A stretch of DNA of 64,000 nucleotides from Bifidobacterium goeldii (GTDB lineage: Bacteria > Actinomycetota > Actinomycetes > Actinomycetales > Bifidobacteriaceae): assembly GCF_003951095.1 (NCBI RefSeq), contig NZ_QXGL01000004.1, positions 186,001 to 250,000 of the forward strand, written 5' to 3'. The notes beneath the pieces are model-generated. The model was not told where the DNA came from and did not search any database. It saw only the letters and a list, made by a program, of their open reading frames with translations. The translations under genes were made by a program, and so were the position numbers. Positions 41,669 through 53,393 of the stretch are shown here, piece after piece (position 1 is the first letter of the stretch; each line of letters starts with the position of its first letter).

Positions 41669-41804
41669 CAGTTAGGCCGCCTAGGTCACCTAGAAGCACC
41701 ACACCACTCACTGACTGATTGCATGCCGGCTACCCCACCGGCAGAGTTCAGTGCGCCCTTTTTGTACTCGTTTCAACTGTTTTCAACGATTATTGAGGAT
41801 TATT

Positions 41805-44000
41805 ATGACCGATTTCAGCAATACCGGCCTGCCGCTTGACCGCACCGCCGACACTGATGCCGAGCGTCAAGACCCTGCGCACGACTATCACGCGCTCAAC
41901 GCAATGCTCAACTTGTACGATGCGAACGGGCTTATCCAGTTTGACAAAGATAAGGCCGCCGAACGCGAATACGTGACCGGCCATGTTGCCGCCAACACCG
42001 TGACTTTCGCGTCCACTGCGGAGCGCCTGCGCCAGCTCATTGATGGCAAATACTACGATCCAACCGTATTTGAACGTTACACGCCTGAATTCCTTGACCG
42101 TTTCTATGAGCGGGCAGAGTCTTCCGGTTTTGAATTCGGCACGTTCCTTGGCGCTTTCAAGTTCTATACGTCGTATGCGCTGAAAAGCTTTGATGGCAAG
42201 CATTATCTTGAGAGCTTCCCGCAGCGTTGTGTCGCGGTCGCACTCGACTTGGCAGCTGGCGACGAGCAGGCTGCTGAACGCTACTTGGAAGAAATGCTTT
42301 CCGGTCGCTTCCAGCCTGCTACGCCAACGTTCTTGAATCTTGGTAAAGCGCAGCGCGGCGAGCCGGTCAGCTGCTTCCTGGTACGTATCGAAGACAATAT
42401 GGAGTCGATTTCACGCGGCATTAATGCAGCATTGCAGCTGTCTAAGCGTGGCGGCGGCGTCGCCCTTCTGTTGAGCAATCTGCGCGAGCTGGGCGCGCCG
42501 ATCAAGCACATCGAAAACCAGTCGAGCGGTGTCATCCCCGTCATGAAACTGCTCGAAGACTCATTCTCCTACGCGAACCAGTTGGGCGCGCGTCAAGGCG
42601 CAGGCGCAGTGTATTTGAACGCTCACCACCCTGATATTCTGCGATTCCTTGACACCAAGCGCGAGAACGCGGACGAGAAAATCCGCATCAAATCGCTTGC
42701 CCTTGGCGTTGTTGTACCAGACATCACGTTCGAACTGGCCAAGCAGAAAGCAAAAATGGCACTGTTTAGCCCCTACGATGTTGAACGCGTCTACGGCAAA
42801 CCATTCGCCGACATTTCCGTCACCGAACATTACGATGACATGGTTGCTGACGAGCGTATTCGCAAAACCTATATTGACGCCCGCCAATTCTTCACCACGC
42901 TCGCCGAACTGCAATTCGAATCCGGCTACCCATACATTGTGTTCGAAGACACCGTTAACCGCGCAAACCCGATCGACGGCCGCGTCATCATGTCGAACCT
43001 GTGCTCGGAAATCCTCCAAGTGCAAGAGCCGAGCGCATACAACGAGGATTTGAGCTACGCGCACGTTGGCCGCGACATCTCCTGCAACCTCGGCTCGCTC
43101 AACATTGCGAAAGCCATGGACGGCGATCTTGGCGCCACGGTTGAAACTGCTATCCGCGCGCTTACCGCCGTCGCAGAACACACCAGCATCAACGCCGTAC
43201 CGTCTATTCGCCGTGCCAACGAAGAAGGCCACGCGATCGGCCTCGGCCAAATGAACCTGCACGGCTTCCTCGCCCACGAGCGCATCCAGTACGGCAGTGA
43301 GGAAGCGCTCGACTTCACCGACATGTACTTCATGACCGTCGCCTACCATGCGTACCGTGCTTCGCATGATCTCGCAGTTGAGCGCGGACACGCATTCGTC
43401 GGCTTCGAACGTTCTGCTTACGCGAAGCCAGCCGGCCAGGGGAACTATTTCGACAAGTACACGGATGGCCGCCGCTCGCTGACCCCGCGCACCGAACGCG
43501 TACGCGCCCTGTTCGCACAGTATGGCATTGCGATTCCGACCGCCGAAGACTGGGCTGCATTGCGCGATGCGATCCTGCGTGATGGTATTTACAACCAGAA
43601 CCTGCAAGCGGTACCGCCCACCGGCTCGATCTCATACATTAATCACAGCACGTCGTCGATTCACCCGATTGCTTCCAAGATTGAAATCCGTAAGGAAGGC
43701 AAAATCGGCCGCGTCTACTATCCGGCCGCGTACATGACGAACGACAATCTTGAGTATTATCGCGACGCGTACGAAATCGGCTGGAAGGCTATTGTTGACA
43801 CGTACGCTGAAGCAACGCAGCATGTCGATCAGGGACTTTCGCTCACCTTGTTCTTCCCGGACACTGCGACCACACGCGACGTAAACAAAGCGCAGATCTA
43901 CGCGTGGCGCAAGGGCATTAAAACCTTGTACTACATTCGCATCCGCCAACAAGCCCTAGAAGGCACCGAAGTCCAAGGCTGCGTCTCCTGCATGCTCTAG
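41805..44000 (+). CDS. nrdE: Class Ib ribonucleotide reductase, alpha subunit
   Basis: 731 aa from the ATG at 41805 (TGAGGAT upstream). Conserved parts are [20 protein letters not shown], the radical cysteine segment [19 protein letters not shown] and [19 protein letters not shown]. The C-terminus GCVSCML carries the redox cysteines served by NrdH. It reduces ribonucleoside diphosphates. About 135 bp separate it from nrdI. It is followed by a 580-bp gap rich in inverted repeats before nrdF. Confidence 0.98.
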   Translation: MTDFSNTGLPLDRTADTDAERQDPAHDYHALNAMLNLYDANGLIQFDKDKAAEREYVTGHVAANTVTFASTAERLRQLIDGKYYDPTVFERYTPEFLDRFYERAESSGFEFGTFLGAFKFYTSYALKSFDGKHYLESFPQRCVAVALDLAAGDEQAAERYLEEMLSGRFQPATPTFLNLGKAQRGEPVSCFLVRIEDNMESISRGINAALQLSKRGGGVALLLSNLRELGAPIKHIENQSSGVIPVMKLLEDSFSYANQLGARQGAGAVYLNAHHPDILRFLDTKRENADEKIRIKSLALGVVVPDITFELAKQKAKMALFSPYDVERVYGKPFADISVTEHYDDMVADERIRKTYIDARQFFTTLAELQFESGYPYIVFEDTVNRANPIDGRVIMSNLCSEILQVQEPSAYNEDLSYAHVGRDISCNLGSLNIAKAMDGDLGATVETAIRALTAVAEHTSINAVPSIRRANEEGHAIGLGQMNLHGFLAHERIQYGSEEALDFTDMYFMTVAYHAYRASHDLAVERGHAFVGFERSAYAKPAGQGNYFDKYTDGRRSLTPRTERVRALFAQYGIAIPTAEDWAALRDAILRDGIYNQNLQAVPPTGSISYINHSTSSIHPIASKIEIRKEGKIGRVYYPAAYMTNDNLEYYRDAYEIGWKAIVDTYAEATQHVDQGLSLTLFFPDTATTRDVNKAQIYAWRKGIKTLYYIRIRQQALEGTEVQGCVSCML

Positions 44001-44060
44001 TCCTTCACACGCTAATGAGGTGACGCCCTCACTGCTACGTTCCGATCCCACTGCCGCGTT

Positions 44061-44142
44061 GGAGGGGTGGGGTGTGTCGCTCGACACGCTCCGGGCCGCT
44101 CAGGCCAAGTCTTTACGGTCTCGCAACACACCCCACCCCTCC
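44061..44142. repeat. 17-bp GC-rich inverted repeat after nrdE
   Basis: GGAGGGGTGGGGTGTGT (44061-44077) is the exact complement of 44126-44142. The 48-base loop includes CTCGACACGCTCCGGGCCGC. It lies 60 bp after the nrdE stop and may be a transcript-end or processing hairpin. Confidence 0.75.
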
Positions 44143-44163
44143 ACCGCTCCGCAAAAACCACCT

Positions 44164-44217
44164 AGCCTCGGCCCCCTCGGCTGAGAGGCGCGCGTAGCGC
44201 GACTGGGGGAGCGTCAC
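44164..44217 (-). repeat. REP-like element, copy 2 (inverted)
   Basis: Read on the minus strand it begins TGACGCTCCCCCAGTCGCG and ends CCGAGGCT, matching copies 1, 3 and 4. One internal hairpin arm is shortened. Confidence 0.8.
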
Positions 44218-44269
44218 CACAATCAACGCAACTTCACCTCGTCAATGAAACAACCGCAAAGGAACTCAA

Positions 44270-45573
<1,304 letters not shown>

Positions 45574-45613
45574 TTACTCAGATAGTGCAGCTTCAATAGC
45601 TTCAACATACAAT

Positions 45614-45659
45614 GCGGCCCTGTGTGCTTATCGGTATACCGTTGAGCGCACAGGGCCGC
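45614..45659. terminator. Bidirectional terminator between nrdF and the DUF2207 gene
   Basis: GCGGCCCTGTGTGC (45614-45627) pairs with GCGCACAGGGCCGC (45646-45659) with one wobble. A palindrome CGGTATACCG sits in the loop. It is flanked by two convergent genes. Confidence 0.85.
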
Positions 45660-45687
45660 TGTGATAGTTACGTGATAGTCGCGTTGT

Positions 45688-47916
45688 TTAGCGTACGCCG
45701 AAGGAGCCGCCGCCGGAGCCGCCGGATGAGCCGCCGAAGCCGCCTCCGCCGGAGAAGCTGCCACCTGAACCGCCGGATGATGAGGATGATGGCGCAGCGG
45801 CTTGGATTGTGGATCGAATGTCTGCAAAACCGGAGCTGATTTGTGCACCGAGGTCACCGAAGTTGGCGGAGAAGTCTGCAGCGTCGAAGCTGGGGACAGT
45901 GTTGTTGCCGCCGAATGGGCCGTTGTGGCCGTAATCGTTGCCGTAATGGTCGTGATAGTGGTGGCGCCACCCGTAGGGCCGGTAATTCCAATACAGTATC
46001 GAATCGGAGGCGTTGTCGTCGAGCCATTGCGGGTCGGCCACTTGTGGGTATGCTTTGGCGAGCTGTTCGAGTGCTTTGTCGGAGATACCGAATGCGGCCG
46101 CGTACACGAGGTAGCGATCCCATAAGGTGAGGTCGGCGACACCACGATCGGTGAAGTTGCTGAAGTCTTCCATGTAGCGTTTCAATCCGAGCACTTGTCC
46201 GGCGAGCTGCTGCCCAACGGGGTCGGTGAGCACGGTGTACGTGGTGTAGATGAGTATGATCAAACTCAAGAACAGTGGGATTGAGCCTTCAAAGAAGGCC
46301 ATAAGCGGGTAACCGGTCGCAAGGTTGAAGATGATGCCGGCTAAAGCGAGCATGATCAGTAGCGTACCGGAGGCTACTGGCACTCCGCCAGCAGATCGGG
46401 TGGCTGCGGTCATGGCGAATTCGTTAGCGCACGCGTTGGTGAACCGTCTGAGCTCTTTGTATCCGTCTTCCCAGCGTTTGCACGCGGCTTTCATTTGTGC
46501 GAAGTCAAATACTGGCGAGCCAATACGCCGGGAAATAGTTTCGAGCAGGTGGAGTGCAGCATCCTCGGATTCGCTTAAGTTCAATGATTGCCGGTTCGCC
46601 GAGCACACTGGCATGATCACTATGGTGTTGGTTCCTGCAGTCGCGTTAACGCGCGTTTGATCGGCTCCGATCATGGCAGCGAGCTGCGCGTTATTGGCTT
46701 GGCTCATGTCGATTCCGCGATACAGCGCGGATGGACCGGGGTAGATCGCGATGGCGTGTTTGGAGGCGAGTGACAGGATGGTAGCTGACATTTGCCGCGA
46801 GTCGACAGCAAATCCGCCTGACTTGTCGAGTACGCCGATAAGTTTTGCTGCTGAAGCAGGGCTGAGTTCTGGCGGTTCACGCCAGTAGTCGATATCGCCG
46901 TGGTATGTGGAATTCTTGACGTTGCGTCGTGCTGCGAGGAAGCCTATAGCAAACAACGCGATAGTGGCAGCAGCGATTGCCAGCCATGCGATGGTGATGA
47001 CTTGTGCGCGCGTACGCTGCTTGTTACGCCATTCGGTTTCTTGCCGAGTTTCGTCAGCGACAAGATGATCTTTAATATCACCGGTTTCACGGCGGACGGT
47101 TTCGGGTGCGGCTGAAGCGTCGAATCCGGCAACAATGTCGAGATACTGGCCGGCGCGCACATCGTATGCGCTGAATTGTAGTGTTCCATTGTCGCCGCGT
47201 GATGTTTCAGAGGTGCCTTCATAGTGCATCCATGCTACGGAATTCTTGGCAGTCACGCCTTTGGGGAAGTGCACGGTGCCGGTGAGTGTGCCGATGGGCA
47301 TGGGATTGGAGTCGTTGACTGGCTCCCATTGGAAGGTGACGAGATCGTCGTACGCGGTGGATACGCCTTTGAACGTCATGCTCACATCGAATTTGAGGCT
47401 GTTTGCTGACTTGGTGGCGGGAATGTTCCAGCCGATTTCCACCATGGTATTGGAGGTAGCCGGCTGGGAATCGTCGTATGCGGTGAGGTCATCGTTGTAA
47501 TCAACTTGGCCGATATACCAGTGCCTTGCATATTCGCTATTCCAACGACTGTCGGTAATTCCCGTGGAAATCTGCGGTTCGCCTTGCTCGTAGCGTTCAC
47601 CGGTTGTGGCGTTAGTGACGGATATGTCGGTGATGGCGGTCAGGTTTGATGGGCTGAGCTGGTAACGCTGATACACCTGCTTATATGGATTGTCACCGTT
47701 ATCGTCAGATCGGTCGCGCAAATGCAGGTCAATATGTTGCGTGATGCGTAGATTACCGTCGCGTTGTACTTGGACGTCGTAGTCAAGACTGCGATAGCTG
47801 GCAACTGGATTACTGCCCGAGCCGAAGAGTCCAATTGGCAGAATGACGATCAGCGTGGTAGCGAGAGCTGCGATAGCTGCAATAACTATTGCTCGTACAA
47901 GTCGTTTGACGTTCAT
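45688..47916 (-). CDS. DUF2207 domain membrane protein
   Basis: 742 aa. It has an N-terminal membrane helix (about residues 7-30) and an extracytoplasmic DUF2207 beta domain (about 40-290, SLDYDVQVQRDGNLRITQHI, then VGWNIPA-type strands). A middle helix lies at about 310-330, and a second helix pair at about 530-570. The C-terminus is a Gly/Ser/Phe tail (GGGGFGGSSGGSGGGSFG). It is followed 82 bp upstream by lemA, and DUF2207-LemA pairs are common in actinobacteria and firmicutes. Its function is unknown, and the tail may guide secretion or assembly. Confidence 0.9.
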   Translation of the reverse strand: MNVKRLVRAIVIAAIAALATTLIVILPIGLFGSGSNPVASYRSLDYDVQVQRDGNLRITQHIDLHLRDRSDDNGDNPYKQVYQRYQLSPSNLTAITDISVTNATTGERYEQGEPQISTGITDSRWNSEYARHWYIGQVDYNDDLTAYDDSQPATSNTMVEIGWNIPATKSANSLKFDVSMTFKGVSTAYDDLVTFQWEPVNDSNPMPIGTLTGTVHFPKGVTAKNSVAWMHYEGTSETSRGDNGTLQFSAYDVRAGQYLDIVAGFDASAAPETVRRETGDIKDHLVADETRQETEWRNKQRTRAQVITIAWLAIAAATIALFAIGFLAARRNVKNSTYHGDIDYWREPPELSPASAAKLIGVLDKSGGFAVDSRQMSATILSLASKHAIAIYPGPSALYRGIDMSQANNAQLAAMIGADQTRVNATAGTNTIVIMPVCSANRQSLNLSESEDAALHLLETISRRIGSPVFDFAQMKAACKRWEDGYKELRRFTNACANEFAMTAATRSAGGVPVASGTLLIMLALAGIIFNLATGYPLMAFFEGSIPLFLSLIILIYTTYTVLTDPVGQQLAGQVLGLKRYMEDFSNFTDRGVADLTLWDRYLVYAAAFGISDKALEQLAKAYPQVADPQWLDDNASDSILYWNYRPYGWRHHYHDHYGNDYGHNGPFGGNNTVPSFDAADFSANFGDLGAQISSGFADIRSTIQAAAPSSSSSGGSGGSFSGGGGFGGSSGGSGGGSFGVR

Positions 47917-47998
47917 CGACGTCCCCTCCCCCTCACGGGTCTGTCTATGATGTGCGCATGCTGCCTATGCGCGGCTGCTGCTGGTTGTTGAGCACCAG

Positions 47999-48565
47999 TT
48001 AGAAGTGCACTTGTGGCGCTTCGCGAGCAGTATCGTCAACCTGGAAGTATTGCGCTTGTTCGAAGTGGAACATGCCAGCGATGATATTGCTTGGGAATAC
48101 TTCGGTTTGCGTGTTGTATTTGAGGACCACATCGTTGTAGAACTGGCGCGCGTATGCGATTTTTGATTCGAGCGTTTTGAGCTGTGCTTGCAAGTCCATG
48201 AAGTTCTGGTTGGCTTGCAGCTGCGGGTATGCTTCCGCAGTGGCTTGCAAGTTGAACAGTGCGCGAGTGAGCTGGTTTTCAGCGGCCATGCGCTGGGCGA
48301 CATCGCCATTCGCTGCGGATTGGACGACGCCGGCGCGGGCGGCGGTTACTTGAGTGAGTACTTCAGATTCGTGACCTGCGTAGCCTTTAACGGTTTCTAC
48401 AAGGTTTGGAATCAGATCGGAACGCTGTTTGAGCTGCACGTCGATCTGTGCCCAACCGTTTTTGACACGATTGCGTAGTGTGACTAGTCCGTTGTAAGCG
48501 CCTATTGCCCACGCTACTGCGCCTACGATGATGAGCACAATTACTCCGATAATGATCGCCACCAT
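47999..48565 (-). CDS. LemA family protein
   Basis: About 188 aa from the ATG at 48565 (AAAGGAG upstream). A single membrane helix (residues 2-22) is followed by the conserved YNGLVTLRNRVKNGWAQIDV, QLKQRSDLIPNLVETVKGY and YNTQTEVFPSNIIAGMF. LemA proteins are membrane-anchored helical bundles of unclear role. It precedes a DUF2207 gene in an operon. Confidence 0.95.
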   Translation of the reverse strand: MVAIIIGVIVLIIVGAVAWAIGAYNGLVTLRNRVKNGWAQIDVQLKQRSDLIPNLVETVKGYAGHESEVLTQVTAARAGVVQSAANGDVAQRMAAENQLTRALFNLQATAEAYPQLQANQNFMDLQAQLKTLESKIAYARQFYNDVVLKYNTQTEVFPSNIIAGMFHFEQAQYFQVDDTAREAPQVHF

Positions 48566-48695
48566 GCTCCGCTCCTTTGCCCCTTCGCGGTTAATTGTTG
48601 TGTTCATTGTTTCAGCATGTATGGATACTGCTTGTGGGTCGGCGTGTATGGGGGAATTGTGGACGCGATTGCAGAGTGGTTGCGATTAATGTGGT

Positions 48696-48760
48696 GACGC
48701 TCCCTCAGTCGCGCTACGCGCGCCAGCTCCCTCAACCGAGGGAGCCGAGGCTGCCGCACC
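48696..48760 (+). repeat. REP-like element, copy 3
   Basis: GACGCTCCCTCAGTCGCGC to GAGGCTGCCGCACC. One base change in each arm (CCCTC and GAGGG) keeps the hairpin paired relative to copy 1. It lies between lemA and the pnp terminator. Confidence 0.85.
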
Positions 48761-48769
48761 CGCATATGT

Positions 48770-48802
48770 AAAGAGCCTCTCATGCTGCATGAGAGGCTCT
48801 TT
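48770..48802 (-). terminator. Terminator of pnp
   Basis: AAAGAGCCTCTCAT (48770-48783) pairs perfectly with the segment 48789-48802 around a GCTGC loop. It lies 32 bp after the pnp stop. Confidence 0.8.
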
Positions 48803-48833
48803 ATTAGTCAGAATTTAATCCGTGAGAGGACGA

Positions 48834-51569
48834 TTAGTCCTCGAACGGATCAAAGTCGCGACGCACGCGGCGGCGCGGGCGCTCGGTACGCTCTTCGCGG
48901 CCAGCGCGGTACTCGTCGTAGTTTTCGTCAGCGGCGTAGCGCGGGTTGCGGTCGTCGCGGCGAGAGGAGCGACGCGGACGATCATCGCGACGATCATCAC
49001 GGTCATCGCGATCATCGTAGTCGCGGTCAGCGGAACGACGAGCACGACGCGGACGATCATCATAATCGCGGTCATCGCGGCGGTCGTCACGGCGATCATC
49101 ACGATCGTCATAGTCACGGTCAGCGGAACGACGAGCACGACGCGGACGATCATCATAATCGTCATCGTCACGGCGAGAGGAACGACGCGGGCGATCATCG
49201 TAGTCGCGATCGCTACGGCGATCATCACGATCATCGCGATCGGAACGACGGCCACCGCGACCGCCACGGCCACCACGACGATCATCACGATCGCCACGGT
49301 CAGCGCGGTCACCGCCACGCTCGCCACGGTCACCACCGCGACCGCCACGGCCAGCGCCGGAATCCTGGTCTTCGAAGCCCGGAATGGCGAGGCTGATCTT
49401 GCCGCGATCGTCAACACCCTGTACAACGACCTCGACAGTGTCGCCTTCCTTGAGCACGTCTTCAACAGCGTCGATGCGCTCACCGTTGGCGAGGTTGCGG
49501 ATCTGCGAAATGTGCAGCAGACCGTCGGTGCCCGGGGTCAGGTTTACGAATGCGCCAAAGCTCGTGGTCTTCACAACCTTGCCGCTGTAGGTTTCGCCAG
49601 CTTCCGGCACGTGCGGATTGGCGATAGAGTCGATGATCTGCTTTGCCTTTTCAGCAGCTTCGCCGCCTTCGGAGGAGATGAACACGGTACCGTCATCTTC
49701 GATGGCGATTTCAGCACCGGTGTCTTCCTGGATCTGGTTGATCATCTTGCCCTTCGGGCCAATGACTTCGCCGATCTTCTCTACCGGAATGGTGGTGGTG
49801 ATGATGCGCGGAGCATATTCGCTCATCTCAGCCGGACCGTCGATGCACTCGTTGATGACTTCGAGGATCGTAGTGCGAGCCTCGTGTGCCTGCTGCAGTG
49901 CGGCGGCGAGAATGTCGGCCGGAATACCGTCGAGCTTGGTATCGAGCTGCAGGGCGGTGATGAACTCGGAGGTACCAGCGACCTTGAAGTCCATGTCGCC
50001 GAACGCGTCTTCAGCGCCCAAAATATCAGTCAGCGTCTTGTAGATGTGCTTGCCGTCCACATCGCCGGACACAAGGCCCATAGCGATACCAGCAACCGGA
50101 GCCTTCAGCGGCACGCCAGCGGCGAGCAGCGACAAGGTCGAAGCACACACGGAACCCATCGAGGTGGAACCGTTGGAACCGATGGCTTCGGAGACCTGAC
50201 GAATCGCGTATGGGAACTCTTCGCGGCTCGGCAGCACCGGCACGAGAGCCTTCTCTGCGAGGGCACCATGGCCGATTTCGCGGCGCTTCGGGGAGCCGAC
50301 GCGGCCGGTCTCACCAGTGGAGTACGGCGGCATCTCGTAGTTGTGCATGTAACGCTTGGACTGCGGGCCGCTCAGCGCGTCGATCTGCTGTTCCATCTTG
50401 AGCATGTTCAGCGTGGTAACGCCCAGGATCTGGGTTTCGCCGCGCTGGAAGAGGGCGGAACCGTGCACGCGCGGCACGATGTCTACTTCAGCAGACAGGG
50501 TACGAATGTCGCGCAGACCACGGCCGTCAATGCGGTAGTCTTCGGTGAGGATGCGGCGGCGCACAATCTGACGCTGCAGTTCCTTGAACGCGTTGCCGAG
50601 TTCCTTATCCTTCTCAGCGTCGTCCATGTCGGTGAACTCGTTGGCGAGTACTTCGCGCACGTGTTCCTTGATTTCGTGAATGCGATCCTGGCGCGGCAGC
50701 TTTTCTGCGATGGACAGTGCACCGTTGAGGTCTTCGTGAGCGATCTCGTCGATACGCTTGTACAGTTCGTCGGTGTACTCCGGGAAGAGCTGGAATTCCT
50801 TGGTTTCCTTGGCAGCGATCTTCTTGAGTTCGTTCTGTGCTTCGCAGATCGTCTTGATGAACGGCTTAGCAGCTTCGAGGCCCTGAGCAACAACGGTCTC
50901 GTCCGGCTTGGTCTGGCCCTCGTCATAGATGAGGTGCCAAGCGTTCTTGCCAGCGCCAGCTTCGATCATAGCGATGGCGACATCACCGTTTTCGATGACG
51001 CGGCCAGCCACCACGATTTCGAACACAGCGCGTTCACGCTCGCTCCAACGCGGGAAGGCGACCCACTGGCCGTCGATGAGGGCCAGGCGCACACCGGAGA
51101 CCGGGCCACCGAACGGCAGGCCGGAGATCAGCGTAGAAGCGGAGGCTGCGTTCAGTGCGATGACATCGTATGCGTCGTCCGGGTTGATGGAGAGCACGGT
51201 TTCCACAACCTGCACTTCGTTGCGCAGCGTGTGCGGGAACAGCGGGCGCAGCGGGCGGTCGATGATACGGCATGCCAGAATGGCTTCGGAGCTCGGGCGG
51301 CCTTCACGGCGGAAGAACGAGCCCGGGATCTTACCGGCAGCGTACATTTTTTCTTCCACGTCAACGGTCAGCGGGAAGAAGTCGTAGTTTTCCTTCGGGC
51401 TGGAGCCGGCGGTGGTGGTGGACAAGATCATTGAATCGTCGTCAAGGTAGGCGGCGACAGCACCGTCTGCCTGCTGTGCGAGGCGGCCCGTTTCGAAGCG
51501 CAGCGTGCGCTTACCAAACGAACCATTGTCGATTACGGCCTCTGTGGCCTTGATTTCGGGACCCTCCAT
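48834..51569 (-). CDS. pnp: Polyribonucleotide nucleotidyltransferase with long RGG/RDD tail
   Basis: 911 aa. Two RNase PH domains (about residues 12-230 and 340-560), a KH domain ([20 protein letters not shown]) and an S1 domain ([20 protein letters not shown]) form the usual enzyme up to about residue 731. The last 180 residues are almost all Arg, Asp and Gly ([15 protein letters not shown], then [20 protein letters not shown] twice). This is far longer than in most PNPases and suggests RNA binding or condensate formation. It degrades mRNA with phosphate and guanosine-pentaphosphate activity in actinobacteria. The ATG at 51569 has AAAAAGGAGGAAC in front. Confidence 0.97.
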   Translation of the reverse strand: MEGPEIKATEAVIDNGSFGKRTLRFETGRLAQQADGAVAAYLDDDSMILSTTTAGSSPKENYDFFPLTVDVEEKMYAAGKIPGSFFRREGRPSSEAILACRIIDRPLRPLFPHTLRNEVQVVETVLSINPDDAYDVIALNAASASTLISGLPFGGPVSGVRLALIDGQWVAFPRWSERERAVFEIVVAGRVIENGDVAIAMIEAGAGKNAWHLIYDEGQTKPDETVVAQGLEAAKPFIKTICEAQNELKKIAAKETKEFQLFPEYTDELYKRIDEIAHEDLNGALSIAEKLPRQDRIHEIKEHVREVLANEFTDMDDAEKDKELGNAFKELQRQIVRRRILTEDYRIDGRGLRDIRTLSAEVDIVPRVHGSALFQRGETQILGVTTLNMLKMEQQIDALSGPQSKRYMHNYEMPPYSTGETGRVGSPKRREIGHGALAEKALVPVLPSREEFPYAIRQVSEAIGSNGSTSMGSVCASTLSLLAAGVPLKAPVAGIAMGLVSGDVDGKHIYKTLTDILGAEDAFGDMDFKVAGTSEFITALQLDTKLDGIPADILAAALQQAHEARTTILEVINECIDGPAEMSEYAPRIITTTIPVEKIGEVIGPKGKMINQIQEDTGAEIAIEDDGTVFISSEGGEAAEKAKQIIDSIANPHVPEAGETYSGKVVKTTSFGAFVNLTPGTDGLLHISQIRNLANGERIDAVEDVLKEGDTVEVVVQGVDDRGKISLAIPGFEDQDSGAGRGGRGGDRGERGGDRADRGDRDDRRGGRGGRGGRRSDRDDRDDRRSDRDYDDRPRRSSRRDDDDYDDRPRRARRSADRDYDDRDDRRDDRRDDRDYDDRPRRARRSADRDYDDRDDRDDRRDDRPRRSSRRDDRNPRYAADENYDEYRAGREERTERPRRRVRRDFDPFED

Positions 51570-51836
51570 AGGGTTCCTCCTTTTTGTTTTATTTCCTGCT
51601 ATCTATCTGTACCTAATGAGCTGCATGCATCTCGTGGGCGGCTGAAATCCTCCTCAGCCAGCCCGTTTCGAGCGGCCTTTCACCTTGGGCCGCGCTCCTC
51701 GTTCCAGATTCTTCACTTCATTTTTGTCAGATCGCGATCCTTACGCGATCAGCATTCCATCCGCGAATGCGCAATACCATCCATCTGCGGCCGGCTCTCC
51801 CGGCCTCGTCCGTCTGATCAGACGCCGATATATATG
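51570..51836 (-). promoter_or_regulatory. pnp leader with hairpins
   Basis: GGCTGA/TCAGCC (51640-51645 with 51654-51659) has GGAGGATT in its minus-strand loop, and GCGGCC/GGCCGC (51672-51677 with 51688-51693) follows. A structured leader before pnp fits the autoregulation known for PNPase in other bacteria, but no promoter is assigned. Confidence 0.4.
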
Positions 51837-51841
51837 CAAAA

Positions 51842-51866
51842 CGCCCGAGCAATAGTTGCCCGGGCG
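51842..51866 (-). terminator. Terminator after rpsO
   Basis: On the minus strand CGCCCG and CGGGCG pair with a nested CAA/TTG, followed by TTTTGC. It lies 11 bp after the rpsO stop and lowers transcription into pnp. Confidence 0.8.
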
Positions 51867-51876
51867 GAAAGCTCGA

Positions 51877-52146
51877 TTATCGACGCAGACCGAGGCGTTC
51901 GATCAGGGAGCGGTAGCGGTTGATGTCCACGCGCTTGAGGTAGTCAAGCATACGACGACGGTCACCGACCATCAGCAGCAGACCACGACGGGAGTGGTGA
52001 TCGTGCTTGTGCTCCTTGAGGTGCTCGGTCAGGTCAGCGATGCGCTTGGTGAGCAGAGCGACCTGGACCTCGGGGGAACCCGTGTCGCCTTCGTGCGTCG
52101 CGTACTTGGTGATGATTTCCTGCTTTTCTTCAGCCGTAAGTGCCAC
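51877..52146 (-). CDS. rpsO: 30S ribosomal protein S15
   Basis: 89 aa with a GTG start at 52146 after AAGGAGGATGCC. The frame open to 52185 includes codons that do not fit the family. Motifs are [40 protein letters not shown] and [15 protein letters not shown]. It binds 16S rRNA early in 30S assembly and normally represses its own mRNA. It lies upstream of pnp, the standard order. Confidence 0.98.
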   Translation of the reverse strand: MALTAEEKQEIITKYATHEGDTGSPEVQVALLTKRIADLTEHLKEHKHDHHSRRGLLLMVGDRRRMLDYLKRVDINRYRSLIERLGLRR

Positions 52147-52319
52147 GGCATCCTCCTTGCTATTGCTGCGCGGTGCACACGGCACTATACCGGTGCGCTC
52201 TCTATCCGCGGGCGAAACACGCCAAGGGGATACTATACGCGGCCTGCTGGACTATCCACCCGGTATACCCATCCGCACGCGTACGCTTGCGCGCGATGGT
52301 ATGCCGCGTGACTTGATAG

Positions 52320-52997
52320 TTAGACTGCGGTGAGCAGCCCGCCGAACATGACGATAAGCAGTGCGATGAGTTCGATGGCGAAAAACAGGATGAATGATGC
52401 CCAGCTGCGCGTTAGTACGTTCAGTGGTGAATTCTTTTTGATAACAACCAGTAATCCAACGAAAACAACTGCGTACACGGCTACAGCGAATCCGGCGGCG
52501 ATAATACCGAGGTTGGCTGCATTGGCAAGCATTGCTGAGTCGCCGAAGACGACGTATGTGGAATACCAGAAGTCGAGTTTGAGCAAGCATAGTCCGGCGA
52601 TGAATTGTTCTGCAGCAAGGCCGATGAGAAAGATAATGCGCCACAGCCAGCTTTTTGATTCGACTACAGCAAGCCCGAGGCCAGTGAACATGGCGAGGGT
52701 GACTGTCCACGAGATGAAGACGACACCGCGCGGGGTGAACATGTTGAGTTGGCTGATGAGCCATGCGGTGTGCTGTACGGCGAGCGAACGCCCGAACCAG
52801 TAGGGTGCAATGATTGCGATGAGCAGCGCGGTTACGTAGATAATCCACGGTACTGGTTTGGAACTTTTGCGTTCGATATCAGCGAGCGATAGATCAGTTT
52901 CTGGAATGGAGGGATCGGGGTGTTTGGATACGTCGACAATTTCTGGATGTCCGTTGACGATTTCCGTGGCTTCATTATTCGTGGTTTCGTCCGCCAT
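52320..52997 (-). CDS. Multi-pass membrane protein of unknown function
   Basis: 225 aa from the ATG at 52997 (GAGGCAGGGG upstream). The first 45 residues are polar and acidic, and the rest has about six hydrophobic segments (starting VPWIIYVTALLIAIIAPYW). I do not recognise a family. The open frame upstream to 53240 crosses the tRNA gene and was not used. Position after tRNA-Gly and before rpsO gives no function. Confidence 0.75.
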   Translation of the reverse strand: MADETTNNEATEIVNGHPEIVDVSKHPDPSIPETDLSLADIERKSSKPVPWIIYVTALLIAIIAPYWFGRSLAVQHTAWLISQLNMFTPRGVVFISWTVTLAMFTGLGLAVVESKSWLWRIIFLIGLAAEQFIAGLCLLKLDFWYSTYVVFGDSAMLANAANLGIIAAGFAVAVYAVVFVGLLVVIKKNSPLNVLTRSWASFILFFAIELIALLIVMFGGLLTAV

Positions 52998-53042
52998 GCC
53001 CCTGCCTCGCGATACCGATACCGTCAGACCATTAGACGTTAA

Positions 53043-53116
53043 TGGAGCGGATGACGGGAATCGAACCCGCGTAATCAGTTTGGAAGACTGAGGCTCTACC
53101 ATTGAGCTACATCCGC
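53043..53116 (-). tRNA. tRNA-Gly (anticodon UCC)
   Basis: On the minus strand GCGGATG (acceptor) pairs with CATCCGC. The D arm is GCTC-AATGGTA-GAGC, the anticodon stem TCAGT/ACTGA surrounds CTTCCAA (anticodon TCC), and the T arm is GCGGG-TTCGATT-CCCGT. The discriminator is U, and CCA is encoded at 53043-53045. All four stems form. Confidence 0.97.
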
Positions 53117-53227
53117 GAAGGTGTCGCTTTTGGCGACTTGAGCCATTATACACAGGCGCTGGTTTTTGGCAACTCATTGTTCCATTTGGGGTGATATTGC
53201 ATACGGTATTTGACCGTCCGGTTGTCC

Positions 53228-53290
53228 GACGCTCCCCCACCCGGCTACGCCGGGAGCCCCCTCAGCCGAGGGGGCCAAGGCTACCGCACC
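53228..53290 (+). repeat. REP-like element, copy 4
   Basis: GACGCTCCCCCACCCGGCT to AAGGCTACCGCACC, with CCGGC-TAC-GCCGG and CCCCCTC-AGCC-GAGGGGG hairpins. It lies between tRNA-Gly and the amylase terminator. Confidence 0.85.
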
Positions 53291-53319
53291 CATCATGAGA
53301 CCTTGCGAAATATATGAAA

Positions 53320-53351
53320 ACGGCAGCGAATGGGAGAGTATTCGCTGCCGT
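53320..53351 (-). terminator. Terminator of the adhesin-amylase operon
   Basis: ACGGCAGCGAAT (53320-53331) pairs perfectly with ATTCGCTGCCGT (53340-53351), and the minus strand continues TTTCATATATTTC. It lies 43 bp after the amylase stop. Confidence 0.9.
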
Positions 53352-53393
53352 TCGTGTTTCTTTATCTACTTATCTGTTTGTTGATTCACCTCT

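Noticed and set aside
48822..51434. An 870-codon plus-strand frame opposite pnp
   Set aside because: The minus-strand PNPase has KH and S1 domains. The plus frame is low-complexity Ile/Val/Thr made by the RDD tail codons.
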